Below are positions 11,622 to 22,850 of a stretch of DNA of 64,000 nucleotides, piece by piece (position 1 is the first letter of the stretch; every line of letters begins with the position of its first letter). The stretch lies in contig JAGFNQ010002317.1 in NCBI GenBank assembly GCA_024364735.1, positions 202,264-266,263 on the forward strand, given 5' to 3'. The stretch is from Boesenbergia rotunda. Taxonomy: Eukaryota > Streptophyta > Magnoliopsida > Zingiberales > Zingiberaceae. A model generated the notes under the pieces. It did no database searches and had not been told where the DNA came from. It saw only the letters and a program-made list of their open reading frames with translations. A program made the position numbers and the translations under genes.

Positions 11622-13890
11622 TGTTGGGACCGGGTGCATGTCGACAAGGATATGGGTTCGTAAAATTTTAAATTTTTTACGTGCAGCGGAAGAATTAGCA
11701 TAAAATAATTTCCTAAATTATTTTAACCATGTATCTAGCATGCAACCTTATGATGTGTTGACATAATCATAAATTAAAACATTGCGGAAAAGTGAACTAA
11801 TTTACTAAGTACCTTTCGTAACTCGAAGAAAGGGACGAGATCCAACCGTAGCGTCCCTTGGAAGCTTCGCCTCTATTCGCGTCCACGCCGAGTTCTCTTC
11901 GGGATGACTTCGTAAAGTCACGAGTTTTGTGCCGACGAGAACTACTAGATTCTCTATAGGCACAACAAAGAAGAACAAGAGAATAAATAGGAAACTAACC
12001 ACCAAGAAACGGAATCAAATTCCGAGAGGGAAGGAGATGAGATCCGCTTCTTCTTCTTCTTGGTTGGCTTCTCCTTGGTGTAGATGGCTCACGGCAACCT
12101 TTGCTCACGCCAACCCTTGCTTGGGTGTAGGTTGGGCGCCGGCCCTGGAAAGGCTAGGGTGGGCGCCGGCCCTAAAGGGAAGAGGGGAGAAGGGAAGGAG
12201 AAGAATAAAAGAGAGAGAGAGAGGGAGCTCTATATCAATACACGATTATTGATTGGGAATCCAAGGCTTGCCTATGGTTCCTTATATAGTTGCTTCTCCC
12301 TCGCTAAGTCTCCTCTTTAACAGAATTAACGGAATTAGTTAACATAAGAATTTTTATCTTATAAAATTTCTTATGACTTATTCCGTTAAGCCTAGTCTTA
12401 TTATAACTAATTTATAATAAAACAAATTCTTCTTCTCTTTAAATTATGGAATAAATTTTATAAGAAATTTATAAACTTTCATATTATGAAAAAAATCAAT
12501 TCATAATTGATTTTATAAAATTAAAATAAACCAATTCATGGATTATTTTAACTTCCATAAAAAGAATAAATTTCTATAAATTTATTTATATAAATTTCTT
12601 TATACAAATTTATTTATCCATAATTTATAAAATAAATCGCGCTAGATTTATTTTTATTAATTAAACCAAAATTAATTGGTTTTTCTCCCTTTAGGTGGCC
12701 GGCCAACCAAGGAGGGTTGGCACCCTCTTTGGCCGGCCCAAACCGAGCCGAACCAACGCGAATTAAACTCATTTAATTCGCCAAAAAAGCCTTCAAAAGA
12801 CTTAGCCATTTTTAGCTACCATTGCGCCTCTGGTTAACTCAGATTCGACTTATTTCTCTTGATCGAAAAATCTAATTTTCAACTCATTTTAAATCCCTCG
12901 GATTACTCGTAGTGCGTGTGACTAAATAGGCTTTCGATTTATGTTGGCCGTCTATAATCAACCAATTATAGAACGATCATGAGTGGCACCTAGTAGTACA
13001 TCATGATCCCCAATTAATCGAAAGATCAACGGTTTGACCTCAGAAGAAATTATTCTGAAACCCTTCAGCAGCTCTAATGAGTCGTGCCCCATTCCCTTCA
13101 CCATCTTATACCCACTTGGTTCAGGACACGGTCTATTTGTATCAGTCCCCACTAGGCTGACTACGTCACACCTAGCCCAAGTAATGCCTTTCTCGTCCTT
13201 TGGATTTCTAATTACTCTCATGTATTTAAGAGACTCGCACTCTTAACATGATATACTCTGGCCAGAGGTTTTGAGTAACAATCCGACGATAGGCCTGGGT
13301 ATACATCTCCTCGCAAGGAGTGGTGAATCCTTTGTAGGCTGTTCAAACATCTTCGGGCACTTCGGCTCATGCCCAATCATCCTAGGTCCACACCTCCTTG
13401 GAGATGCTTGCTTAAGATGTTAAAGTATAAGTCTCCATGACCAAGATGACTTGAACACCGCAAGTCAAAGGAACATCGCACTTAAGCTGCAGTAAGAACT
13501 TCATTGACATATCTTTATAGATAACCATATGAAGTTTTACAGCTAGTCACTCCAATGAACTAGTTCCCTTAACTAGCATCCATGTTTATCTCCGGACATC
13601 CCAATGTCTCCAGCCAGTGAGAATCAGCTGATTAGAGAATAACCCATGCTAGTCTCAACAGAATTGATAGTGTCCGTTTTTATCAATTCATCGACTAGGG
13701 ATAATTTCAATACTTCACAATTGCACATTAGAGATAATCACTAGTTGTGATCCCATCACAAATTCTCTTATGCTGTGAGTTGTATTGCGGACATTCAGTA
13801 GATGAGTTTAAGATCCCAATCAAATACACAAAATATGTATACTCAAATAGTGAATTATCATTTATTAATATAAATGTTTACATCATAAGG
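11622..13890 (-). mobile_element. 5' LTR of a V-family copia element, inner end intact, outer end truncated
   Basis: Read on the plus strand it begins TGTTGGGACCGGGTGCATG and is clearly homologous to the LTR at 58579-60708 along its whole length (shared blocks include cgtgcagcggaag, the 'cttggaagcttcgcc' stretch, aactcatttaattcgcc and cctcggattactcgtagtgc). It loses homology at about 13890, where the sister LTR continues for about 45 bp to its CA end, so the outer end is cut off. A sequencing-independent sign of age is the many small indels against the sister copy. Confidence 0.85.
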
Positions 13891-13904
13891 TAATGGCGGT
13901 AATG

Positions 13905-14595
13905 GCGGTTCTTTTATCATCGGCTATAGGAAGCCTCATGTATGCTAAAAATGAGACCGGATATTTGCTTTGTCGTGGGCATGGTTAGCAGATATCAGAG
14001 TAACCCAGGTCAAGGAAATTGGATTGCGGTAAAAGCTTATATTAGTGCCTGAGAAGGACTAAGGATTATAAGCTGGTTTACAAGGCAGAACAATTCCCTA
14101 TGGGTTATACGGACACAGACTTCCAGTCGAATGGGGACAAATGTAAGTATTCTTCGGGATTTTGTGATTACTTTAGGAGGTAGAACCATAGTTTGGAGGA
14201 GTATCGTGCAGCGGCTGCGTGATAGACTCCACCATGGAAGTTGAGTAAAGTGGCAGCATCTGAGGCAACCAAAGGAAGCTACATGGTTCAGGAACCTCAA
14301 GATAGACTTCAATGTGATTCCTGGTTTACTCAGAGCTATCACATTTTGTTGTGATAAAGAAATGGTGCAGTTGCAAACTCGAAGGAATCACGAGCCCATA
14401 AGGCAAGTAAACATATAGAGCGTAAGTACCACCCAGAAGAGGAAAAGCTGTTGTTGCCTAGATTACATCAGAGGACAACCTGGGAGATCTTTTCACTGAG
14501 GCCTTAATAGCGAGAGCTTTAGGTATGAGGAGGATCAGGGAGTCAGATGTATGACATTTTGAAAACAGCAATGTCTTTAAGTATAAGTAGGAGAT
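13905..14595 (+). pseudogene. Copia RNase H end, heavily mutated
   Basis: Only the C-terminal part of pol remains. Readable islands in shifting frames are IGSLMYA (about 13920), RPDICFVVGMVSRYQSNPGQ (13955-14010), YKAEQ...GYTDTDFQSN (14075-14130) and YSSGFVITLGGRT (14135-14175). Several frameshifts and stops separate them, and the tail to 14580 is unreadable. It ends in a polypurine tract (aagtaggagat, 14585-14595) directly before the TG of LTR B, which fixes its identity as the 3' end of the plus-strand element whose 3' LTR is LTR B. The gag, protease, integrase and most of RT are missing between LTR A and this remnant. Confidence 0.75.
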
Positions 14596-16428
14596 TGTAG
14601 GATGTGTATACTGAAAGACATGATTTCTTTACATGAACATCTTATTTTGAAAAGAGAATCACAACTACACCAGGTGCCTGTTTATATTAGTATATGCACA
14701 AAGTCCAATTACTTTGCATTGTAGATAACATGGTATGTGATGTCACATGGAAGATTATGTTATCAGTCCCTTGCTTAGTATAAATAAGAGGCCCACAACC
14801 GAGATGGAATTGGACAATCCATCGGGATGGTTGTAGTGTAATTAGGTGTGGTTGGTCTTGCCCATAGAATTATACTAGTATGCTATGAGTACATTGAGCA
14901 TGACCAAAATCCGAGGTTATCCAATTTGTACTGACTCGATAATTAGATAGGACCTCAAGATATTATTATGGAGTACGTTCCCTTAATCCCAAAATAATAT
15001 CGGGCATATATTATTAATTATTATTTCTTTTATTATCAATGGGTGAGATATATTCTGTTAGATCGATAGACCTGGTAGGTTGTGAAATAATATTAATAAT
15101 ATGATGTGCCGATGATTATTGACGGAATCCGTGTCCTGGTGAGTCAGGATGATGATGCCCCCTTGATGAGCTCAAAAGGTTCATCGTGCTAAACCCTGCA
15201 GGTGGATTTGATCCGGCGTGATGATAAGGTTGAGTGCTACTAGTCAAGTACCCAGAGGTTAATTAATTTAAATTGTTAGTAATTTAATTAATTAACAGGC
15301 ATTCGAGATCTTAAACACGGGGGGATGGACGACTCGTAATAAGTAGAGCCCATATGTAAATATGGGGGTTGGTGAGATAATTCAATAGGGGTCCTTTAGT
15401 GGAATGAATCCTCATTAATGGACCGGGTCCATTAGCAGATAAGATCTAACTCCTCCTCATGGTCTCTACCGTAGCCCTATATAAATCTCATGGTGGCATG
15501 GAACCAAAGATTAATCGATCCGGTAGATGAATCCAAGATGACACAAGAAAATCCTAAGCTTATTTTCTCCTCCTCCTCTTTCCCTCTCTCTGTGCGCGCC
15601 GACTCGTGCGTGGAGGAGTTCTTCTCCGACGCTGGCTTTTGCTCTGAACGCCTCGATTGCCGTGGAAGGCAATTGCCGAAAGGCAATTTGTTGCCGTGAG
15701 AAGCAATTGCCGAGGCAATTGATTGCCGCCTCAGGAGATAATTGCTGAGGAATGACAATTAATTGCCGCAGGTGGTAATTGCCGAGCGGGTGAGGCAACA
15801 AATTGCCAGGAGGCAATTAATGGCCGTGAGCAAAGGGCGCCGAATTCTTCTGTGGAGAAGTGATTTTCTCAAGGGGCAAGGATAGTTGCTCATGCAACTT
15901 TGCTCGGGGAAGAAATCGCAAGTTCTCCAAGGGAGCAAGGTAGTTGCTCACGCAACTTAATTCGCTCAGGGGAAGAATTCGCAATTGCATGCAGAGCAAA
16001 TTGCACACGCAATTTGCATGAAGGAGCACGCAAAAGGAGGATCAAAAAAAATTGCGCAATTTTTTGTTGTGTGAAGTTTGTGTGGAGCACGCGAACTGAG
16101 GAGCACAAAATAATTGCTCGCAGGAGTTTGTAGAGCACGAAAACTGAGGAACACAAATTGGAGTTGTGGAATTGCTCAGAACACAAGTTGCTTGTGTAAT
16201 TTAGAGTTGCTCAGATCACAAGAGCTCCAAGATACTTGTTGTTCAGGCGCTGGCAGTGGAGGAAAGAATCAATTGAGTTTGTGTTTGGATTATCTCCTTG
16301 GAGTGGCCGGCGGCGTCCCTTTGGCTAGGGATTGGCTGGTGCAAGGAGAAGGGATCGACTTGGTGACCACAGGTCTTGGTAGATCATCGCCCACAAGACG
16401 TCCAAGAAGGGAGGGTCATACGGTAGAA
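14596..16428 (+). mobile_element. LTR 'B' of the plus-strand copia element, left part
   Basis: Begins TGTAGGATGTGTATACTG after a polypurine tract, homologous to LTR A. Internal landmarks in common with A are the tagtataaa region, 'ggtggatttgatccggc', 'ttaaacacggggggatggac' and the end block 'gaccacaggtcttggtagatc'. The middle (about 15650-16230) is made of short inverted repeats such as ggcaattgccg, gttgctcacgcaac and caattgcc...ggcaattg, different from those of LTR A. The LTR is interrupted at 16428 by the copia element 16425-23384 and resumes at 23385. Confidence 0.8.
15478..15486 (+). promoter_or_regulatory. TATA box of LTR B
   Basis: TATATAAAT follows gtagccc, in the same place as cctataaac in LTR A at about 8799. 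It is the best core-promoter candidate of this LTR family and is better preserved in B. Confidence 0.55.
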
Positions 16429-16908
16429 TTCTAAGGAGAAAAGACAAGGCATATAATAATAGATCTATTGTTTCTTCGAATTATGGCATGACAAGAATAA
16501 AATAATATAAACTGAATGACAAGGAACCTGATTGAAGAGTCATCGTCCTTGTCGTAGCGTCGTCGGCTTGATCCCTGTGGAAGAAGATGTAGCGGAAGGA
16601 AGAAGGAGGATCTTCCAACAGGCTTAGGTTTGATGGCGCCGTAAAGTTTCTTGTCAATGGGGAACAAGAAACTAGGTCATAAAATCACCTAAACCCTTGG
16701 GGACCTCTCCTTTATATAGCAATCCAATCTATTATCAACCCATAAATAATAACAGATTGGTTTAAAGAGTTCTATACATTGAACCCGCATCTAATAATCC
16801 GAAACCCAATAAACATAAGTTAGATCACTTTAAGAGCTCAGATTGTATTTACTTGTGCAACTTACAAATAAGCCCACCTAATAGAGATAATAATAATAAT
16901 ATCCAACA
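16425..16908 (-). repeat. Copia-1 3' LTR, missing 50 bp at its outer end
   Basis: It ends on the plus strand with atccaaca (TG on the minus strand) and matches 22901-23384 with only scattered differences. It lacks the counterpart of 22851-22900. The polypurine tract (minus strand AAGTAGGAGAT) abuts it at 16909-16919. Confidence 0.92.
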
Positions 16909-17426
16909 ATCTCCTACTTGGGCTATATGTGAGTTGTATAGTAAATATAAGCAAAACTTTAGTTGATATCAAACTTTATGGGTACAAGATACCCCTTTAA
17001 ACAATCTGGTCTATTAACTTCATTGGTATAGGAATCAAGAGGTCATAGCTACTGTATATGATCGTAACAAGCCTCAACAGTAATCACAATACCAATGTCA
17101 TTAACGACATAGATCAAGATGCGGATGTATAGAGTTGAAATTACATGAAATGTGATCAGTACATGTCAATTTCCAACTGGTCCAAAGCGACTCAAAAGAG
17201 TCTGATCATATTTGCAAACACTTTATGCTAAACTGCAACAGCAAATCATGATCCAAACTTTATGATTCCAAAAGGAATCTGTATCATATTTACAAACACC
17301 AAATACTAAACAGCAGTAGTAAATCATGATATCGTATTCAGAGCGTCAAACAAACATATGAATTCCCATTATTATTTTTGAACTTTAGGTACGTACAATA
17401 ATCAAAATAAAAAATATTTGTCCTTA

Positions 17427-19595
17427 TTAACATAGAGCAATAAAATAAATACAGACTCCCACTAGATGAGTTCTTCTTCCATAAGCTCCCATATCCACAA
17501 CATGCGCATGAAACACCTTGGGCACCAAGCCTTTGGTAAGTGGATCGGCCAACATGGAATCTGTGCTAATGTGCTCTACCATGATCTGACGACTCTGAAC
17601 TCTCTCTTTAACCGCTAGAAATTTAATGTCGATGTGCTTGGACTTCGACGAACTGCGGTTGTTCTTGGCATAAAGTTCTGCAGCTTTATTATCACAATAG
17701 ATCCTCAGTGGCCTGTCAATGCCATCAATGATATGCAATGCTGTGATGAAGTTCCGCAGCCAAATCCCGTGATTGGATGCTTCATAGTATGCTACCAATT
17801 CTGTCTCCATAGTAGAAGTAGCTACTAGCGTCTGCTTGACGCTCTTCCAAGATATAGCCCCTCCAGCAAGCATGAAGATATAGCCTGAAGTGGACCTCCT
17901 GCTATCTAAGCATCCAGCAAAATCGGAGTCTGAATAACCAATCACCTCCAGATGATTTGACCTCTGATACGTGAGCATGTGTTTTTTAGTTCTTTGCAAA
18001 TACCGCATCACTCTTTTAATTGATTTCCAGTGCGCCGGTCCTGGGTTATTAACATATCTGCCTAACATCCCAACTACAAATGCTATATCTGGTCGAGTGC
18101 AAACTTGTGCATACATGAGGCTTCCCACTGCTGATGCATATGGGAATTGTTCCATCTCCTTTATTTCAAGTTCAAGTCGTGGACACTGCTGCAAACTGAA
18201 CTTGTCACCTCTTGACACAGGTGTGTCACCAGGTGAACAGTTCTGCATGTCATACCTTATAAGCACCTTCTCAATATAAGCTTGTTGTGAAAGTCCAAGA
18301 ATGCCTCTTGATCGATCACGACAGATCTGAATGCCTAGAACAAAAGATGCTTCACCAAGATCTTTCATTTCAAATTTACCAGATAGAAATGACTTGGTTT
18401 CATGCAGCAGACCTTTATTATTGCTTGCCAGCAATATGTCATCCACATACAGGACAAGTATAACAAACTTGCTCCCACTGAACTTGACATATATGCATTG
18501 ATCAACAGGGTTCTCCTTAAAACCAAATGATGTAACCACTTGATCAAATTTCCGGTACCATTGACGGGATGTCTGCTTCAAACCATAAATGGACTTCTTT
18601 AATCTACATACTAGGTGCTTTGAGTCCGAGGACTCAAAGTTCTCCGGTTGCACCATATATATAGACTCCTCTATGTCTCCATTGAGGAATGCAGTTTTTA
18701 CGTCCATTTGATGTAGCTCCAAATCAAAATGAGCTACAAGTGCCATGATTACCCTAAGGGAGTCTTTCATCGACACAGGTGAGAAAGTCTCCTTATAATC
18801 AATGTTTTCCTTTTGAGTGAATCCCTTGGCAACAAGACGAGCCTTATACCTTCCGATATTGCCCTTCGAATCTCGTTTGGTTTTAAATATCCATTTACAA
18901 CCAATGGGTTTCGAACCTTCAGGCAATTCGACAAGTTCCCAAACGTCATTGTCTTCCATAGACTTCAACCCTTCTTGCATAGCGTTAATCCACCTTTCAG
19001 GGTTAGAGCATTGTTTGACTTCTTGGAAAGATGTAGGATCACTTTCCAACCCTATATCAAACTCATGCTCTTGGAGATAAACATAATCACGAGAATTCGT
19101 GCTTCTCCGTTCCCTTATGGATCGCCTTAAGGGCACTTGTGTTTGAGGTGGTTGAGGTACTTGCTCATCAATATGAAGCAATACTTCAATTTCAGTGGTA
19201 GCCTCCTCCAATTGCATTGGAGATGTCATGGGAATATCTTGGTTCACTACGCTCACTGGATGTGCAATATCCATAATATGTGGTATGGTAACCATACCAC
19301 TACTAATTGCACTAGTAGTGACCATAAGAGGATTGCTAACGCTTTCCTCAAAAGATACTTCCCTGATTTTATCGCTCCCACTGTCCTCAATAAACTTGGC
19401 ATTTCCCGTTTCGAAGAAGGATCTATTAGATGGATCATAAAATTTATACCCCTTTGATCTCTCAGAGTAACTTACAAAATTACAGCTAACAGTTCTCGAG
19501 TCCAGTTTCTTTTCATTAGGCTTGTAAGGCCTAGCCTCAGCTGGACAACCCCAGACGTGTAAATGCCTAATGCTAGGCTTTATACCCGTCCACAT
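17427..19595 (-). CDS. Copia-1 pol: integrase C-terminus, reverse transcriptase and RNase H
   Basis: Open for 722 codons. The N-terminal part has the copia integrase tail (HLHVWGCPAEARPY..KLDSRTVSCNFVSYSERSKGYKFYDP). RT begins near residue 205 (WINAMQEGLKSMEDNDVWELV, GCKWIFKTKRD, RYKARLVAKGF). It includes MDVKTAFLNGDI and the catalytic YVDDILLAS. RNase H follows (GYSDSDFAGCLDSRRSTSGY, then ATSTMETELVAYYEA, IYCDNKAAELYAKNN and SKHIDIKFLAVKERV). These are the parts that copy the element RNA into DNA. The ORF is uninterrupted from the integrase tail to its end, so the block is well preserved; the stop at 19671-19673 just upstream disconnects it from the integrase core. The start given is only the first Met after that stop, not a real initiation site. 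Confidence 0.93.
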   Translation of the reverse strand: MWTGIKPSIRHLHVWGCPAEARPYKPNEKKLDSRTVSCNFVSYSERSKGYKFYDPSNRSFFETGNAKFIEDSGSDKIREVSFEESVSNPLMVTTSAISSGMVTIPHIMDIAHPVSVVNQDIPMTSPMQLEEATTEIEVLLHIDEQVPQPPQTQVPLRRSIRERRSTNSRDYVYLQEHEFDIGLESDPTSFQEVKQCSNPERWINAMQEGLKSMEDNDVWELVELPEGSKPIGCKWIFKTKRDSKGNIGRYKARLVAKGFTQKENIDYKETFSPVSMKDSLRVIMALVAHFDLELHQMDVKTAFLNGDIEESIYMVQPENFESSDSKHLVCRLKKSIYGLKQTSRQWYRKFDQVVTSFGFKENPVDQCIYVKFSGSKFVILVLYVDDILLASNNKGLLHETKSFLSGKFEMKDLGEASFVLGIQICRDRSRGILGLSQQAYIEKVLIRYDMQNCSPGDTPVSRGDKFSLQQCPRLELEIKEMEQFPYASAVGSLMYAQVCTRPDIAFVVGMLGRYVNNPGPAHWKSIKRVMRYLQRTKKHMLTYQRSNHLEVIGYSDSDFAGCLDSRRSTSGYIFMLAGGAISWKSVKQTLVATSTMETELVAYYEASNHGIWLRNFITALHIIDGIDRPLRIYCDNKAAELYAKNNRSSSKSKHIDIKFLAVKERVQSRQIMVEHISTDSMLADPLTKGLVPKVFHAHVVDMGAYGRRTHLVGVCIYFIALC

Positions 19596-20512
19596 CTCGA
19601 ATGGGGTTTTAGTTACTATTTTACTAGATACTCTATTGAGAAGGTAAACTGCAGTCTTGAGTACCTCACCCTACAAAGACTCCGGTAGAGAAGTGAAAGC
19701 CATCATACTTCTCACCATGTCTTTTAGGGTTCGATTGCGACGCTCAGCTACACCATTCTGACTGGGTGTACCAGGCATGGTATACTGAGGCACAATCCCA
19801 CACTCAGCAAGGTAATTTGCAAAAGGTCCTGGACGTTGTTCTACTGATCCATCATATCGATCGTAATATTCTCCTCCACGGTCGGATCGGACGACTTTAA
19901 TTTTCTTACCTAGTTGAAGTTCAACTTCGGCTTTGAAAATTTTGAACATGTCCAAAGATTACGACTTCTCATGAATAAGGTACAAATAGCCAAATCTAGA
20001 ATAGTCGTCTATGAAGATAATAAAATATGTGTGTCCATTCCAAGATGCCTTAGGGAATGGTCCATAAATGTCCGTATGTATTAGCTCCAAAACGTAACTC
20101 AACGGCTAGCCCCTTTGTTCCTTTTGTTAGTTGTCTTCCCCTTAACACACTCTATGCAGACATCAAAGTCTGACATGTCAAGGGAATCAAGAATTCCATG
20201 TGACATTAACCTTTCTAGGCGTTGTTTGGATATATATCCTAAACGCCTATGCCACAACATAGAAGAATTCTCGTTGGTCAATTTACGTTTCGTACCTATA
20301 CTATGCATTATCACGTTGTCAGTCGTAGGAGTAAAGGTGTTTAATTTATAAAGCTTATCAACCAAGGAATCATTCCCAATCAAAATTGAATTATAGAAAA
20401 TACTAAACATTTCATTTCCAAATGAACAAGAATAACTTGATTTGTCCAAACAAGAAATTGAAATTAAGTTTCGTCTGAAAGACAGTACAATGAATGTATT
20501 TTCCAAATCCAA
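19596..20512 (-). pseudogene. Copia-1 GAG-pre-integrase and integrase core, broken
   Basis: The GAG-pre-integrase domain is seen at about 20115-20270 (LWHRRLGYISKQRLERLMSHG, CIECVKGKTTNKRNKGASR). The integrase core follows with the DDE signs LIHTDIYGPF (about 20075), VVRSDRGGEY (about 19880) and NGVAERRNRTLKDMVRSMM (about 19735). Breaks are a frameshift near 20100, a TAA at 19959-19961 (expected HEKSQSLDMF, so CAA to TAA) and a TAG at 19671-19673 (expected SLWGEVLKTA, so TGG to TAG). The integrase would insert the cDNA into the genome; here it cannot be made in one piece. Confidence 0.88.
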
Positions 20513-20896
20513 ATAGATACCAGTTCCTAAATAAAGCCTAAAAACACCAATAGACTCGACTACAACCTTCTTTCCATTCCCTGTATAGATGTATCTTTCA
20601 CCATCAAGCGGAAGTCAGCTCCTAAGACAATCTTGCATAGTGACACTTATGTGAGTAGTAGCACCAGTATCTATCCACCAAGTGTCAGTGGGTACAATAG
20701 CTAAATTGACTTCTGAACTAACAAGGTTGAGAAGTTTGTCTCCAGAATCTGCAGTTTGCTTTCCCTTACCTTTGTTATTGATCATCTTTCGCTTCTTGCT
20801 AGCATTTTGAGAACCCGATGCTAAGTGAGCACTTTCAGATGTCTCAATATTCAGTCTCCTCTCCTCTTGCACGCATTGAGCAATAAGCTCATTCAA
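20513..20896 (-). pseudogene. Copia-1 aspartic protease region
   Basis: The protease active site reads WWIDTGATTHIS at about 20650-20690. Upstream is a basic stretch (KKRKMINNKGKGKQ) that normally precedes the gag zinc knuckle; no CX2CX4HX4C knuckle follows before LNLVSSEVNLAIVP. A frameshift or stop after MQDCLRS separates this piece from the GAG-pre-integrase part. The protease releases the element's proteins from the polyprotein. Confidence 0.8.
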
Positions 20897-21431
20897 TGTC
20901 CACTTTTCCTTTACACGATATCTTAAAAGGAGTGAACCGTGCAGGCAGAGACATCAAGACGAAATGCACTAACATACTCTCTGACATATCGAGTTTTAGT
21001 GCTTTCAGACTTGTCGCTATATTGGACATCTCCATAATGTACTCCCTTATGTTTCCTTTACCACTGTGCTGCATGGTTACCAACTTCGTAAGAAGTGTGG
21101 TAGTCTCGACCTTTTCATTTGAAGTGAATCGGTCTGCCAGTTGGTTAAGGAAACTCCTAGCATCTTCACTCTCTGTTATTGAGCCCTTTATTTGTGCTGG
21201 TATGGAAAGCTTCATGATGCTTAGACTCATGCGATTTGATTTCTCCCACAGCTGAAATTCAGCCCTCTGCTCTATAGTGCTAGCACTAGTCAAAGGTGCG
21301 GGACGATCATTCCTTAGTGCATAGTCTAAGTCCATGCAGCCTAAGACTACAATCACATATTCTTTCCATTCAACAAAATTCGAACCAGTTAATGTTGGGA
21401 TGTTATTAATGTTGGCAGTTACAAATTGCAC
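20889..21431 (-). CDS. Copia-1 gag (UBN2-type), N-terminal part
   Basis: A 180-codon ORF with typical plant copia gag features: LTGSNFVEWKEYVIVVLGCMD, then LWEKSNRMSLSIMKLSIP, SEDARSFLNQLADRF and LLTKLVTMQHSGKGNIREYI. This is the capsid-type protein that packages element RNA. The ATG at about 21431 is the natural start because the leader upstream has no matching frame. The ORF overlaps the next one by eight bases in another frame (near 20889-20896), so a frameshift has separated gag from the rest of the polyprotein. Confidence 0.9.
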   Translation of the reverse strand: MQFVTANINNIPTLTGSNFVEWKEYVIVVLGCMDLDYALRNDRPAPLTSASTIEQRAEFQLWEKSNRMSLSIMKLSIPAQIKGSITESEDARSFLNQLADRFTSNEKVETTTLLTKLVTMQHSGKGNIREYIMEMSNIATSLKALKLDMSESMLVHFVLMSLPARFTPFKISCKGKVDIE

Positions 21432-22263
21432 TGAAATAAAAAAAGTTATTTAAGCTCACGATTTAACTAAAGCCAAGAACATATATATATATATATGAAA
21501 TAAAATTATGCAGATAAATAAAATTTTAAATGCATTTAAATGAGCTCCTTATGAGATACCAAATACAACATTGTATTTTAGTGTAGATTAAAATATAATT
21601 TGTTAGCGGTACTCTCTGATATAACTCAACCTTTAATTGGCCACACAATGTGCCTTCCTTTGGGCCGACCCATTGTGCGCATAATATGACACTTTATATG
21701 AGTTATATATTGGTTCATAGCTTACAACAGCTTTAATCTGCCACGCAATATGCCTTCTTTTGGGCCGACATATTTTGTGCATGATCAGAACAAAAAATAA
21801 ATTTTGTTCAATAGTTATAAACTATCTTAAACATATATCTGGCATAAAAGCAACCTTCCTTTGGGCCGATTACTCTTAGCATAGATATACGTCTATCAAT
21901 ACAAAATACACTAAATCTACCTAAGGTGCCTTCCTTTGGGCCGACACAATAGTTCAACTTAGTAGCACATTGTATAGATAGACACAAGAAAATTCTAGAT
22001 ATTTTAACCGAACAGATAATTTCTTTATCAACCTTACTAATTCTAAAAATAGATTTATAAATCGATTGATACCATATATTAATTAATTAGTTTACCCAAT
22101 TAATTATCGCAATCAATTTAAAAGTCTACTATATTATATAATGATATATAGAACCCTCCTTTAAAAATTAAAGTTTCTTTATGGTTCTATAATTAAATAA
22201 TATTAAAAAAATATTATTTAATCTCTTTATCATTATGCATTAAATATATATATATATATAATG

Positions 22264-22301
<38 letters not shown>

Positions 22302-22836
22302 CAGAAACAGTTAGGTTTTTTTAATTACTGTTTCCGAACATTTTTTTTAATTCATTCTTTGAAACAGTTTTTTTTCTTTTAACGCGAAAGAAAAAAAAAT
22401 TGTTTCCTATAAAAGAACTTTTCATCCATTGTACAAAAAATTAAAAAATTTTAATCGATATAATTTCTAATTCATCTTATCACAAATTTAAGATGATAAT
22501 CGATTAAAATAAATTTGTACAATCAATTAAATTAAATTTATTCTGTTCATAATTTTAGACTTGCTAATCGATTGATTGACCAAGTCAATCGATTAAACCA
22601 TCATAATTTAATCTAAAAATTAGGTTAAACCTGACGTTTTTTTTCGACGTTTTCATTTTTTTTACATAAAATATGAAAACTTAGAAAACAAGTCTATCCT
22701 AGAATTTTTCTTTTACATGATTTTCGACGATAAAAATTGTATTATACCAGGAAAACTTAATCTAGCATACATGCAATAAATCGACGAAAAAAAAACTTAA
22801 ACTTTATCGCCATAAAAACGAAGAAACAAAGCCAAG
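21432..22836 (-). other. Copia-1 untranslated leader with a motif repeated four times
   Basis: No ORF. The plus-strand motif ccttcctttgggccga recurs at 21649-21670, 21749-21770, 21850-21870 and 21924-21945 (spacing 100, 101 and 74 bp). The first two copies sit in a longer tandem repeat (ctttaat-tgccac-caat). The remainder is AT-rich, with (TA)n at about 21480-21496 and 22245-22298. Confidence 0.85.
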
Positions 22837-22850
22837 GCTCTAATACCAAT
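22837..22850 (-). other. Copia-1 primer binding site
   Basis: The minus strand reads TTGGTATTAGAGCC, one mismatch from the usual TGGTATCAGAGCC complementary to initiator methionine tRNA. It directly follows the 5' LTR end. Confidence 0.88.

Noticed and set aside
21649..21945. CRISPR-like spaced repeats
   Set aside because: Four copies with irregular spacing in a copia leader, flanked by gag and primer site; no cas genes and a plant genome.
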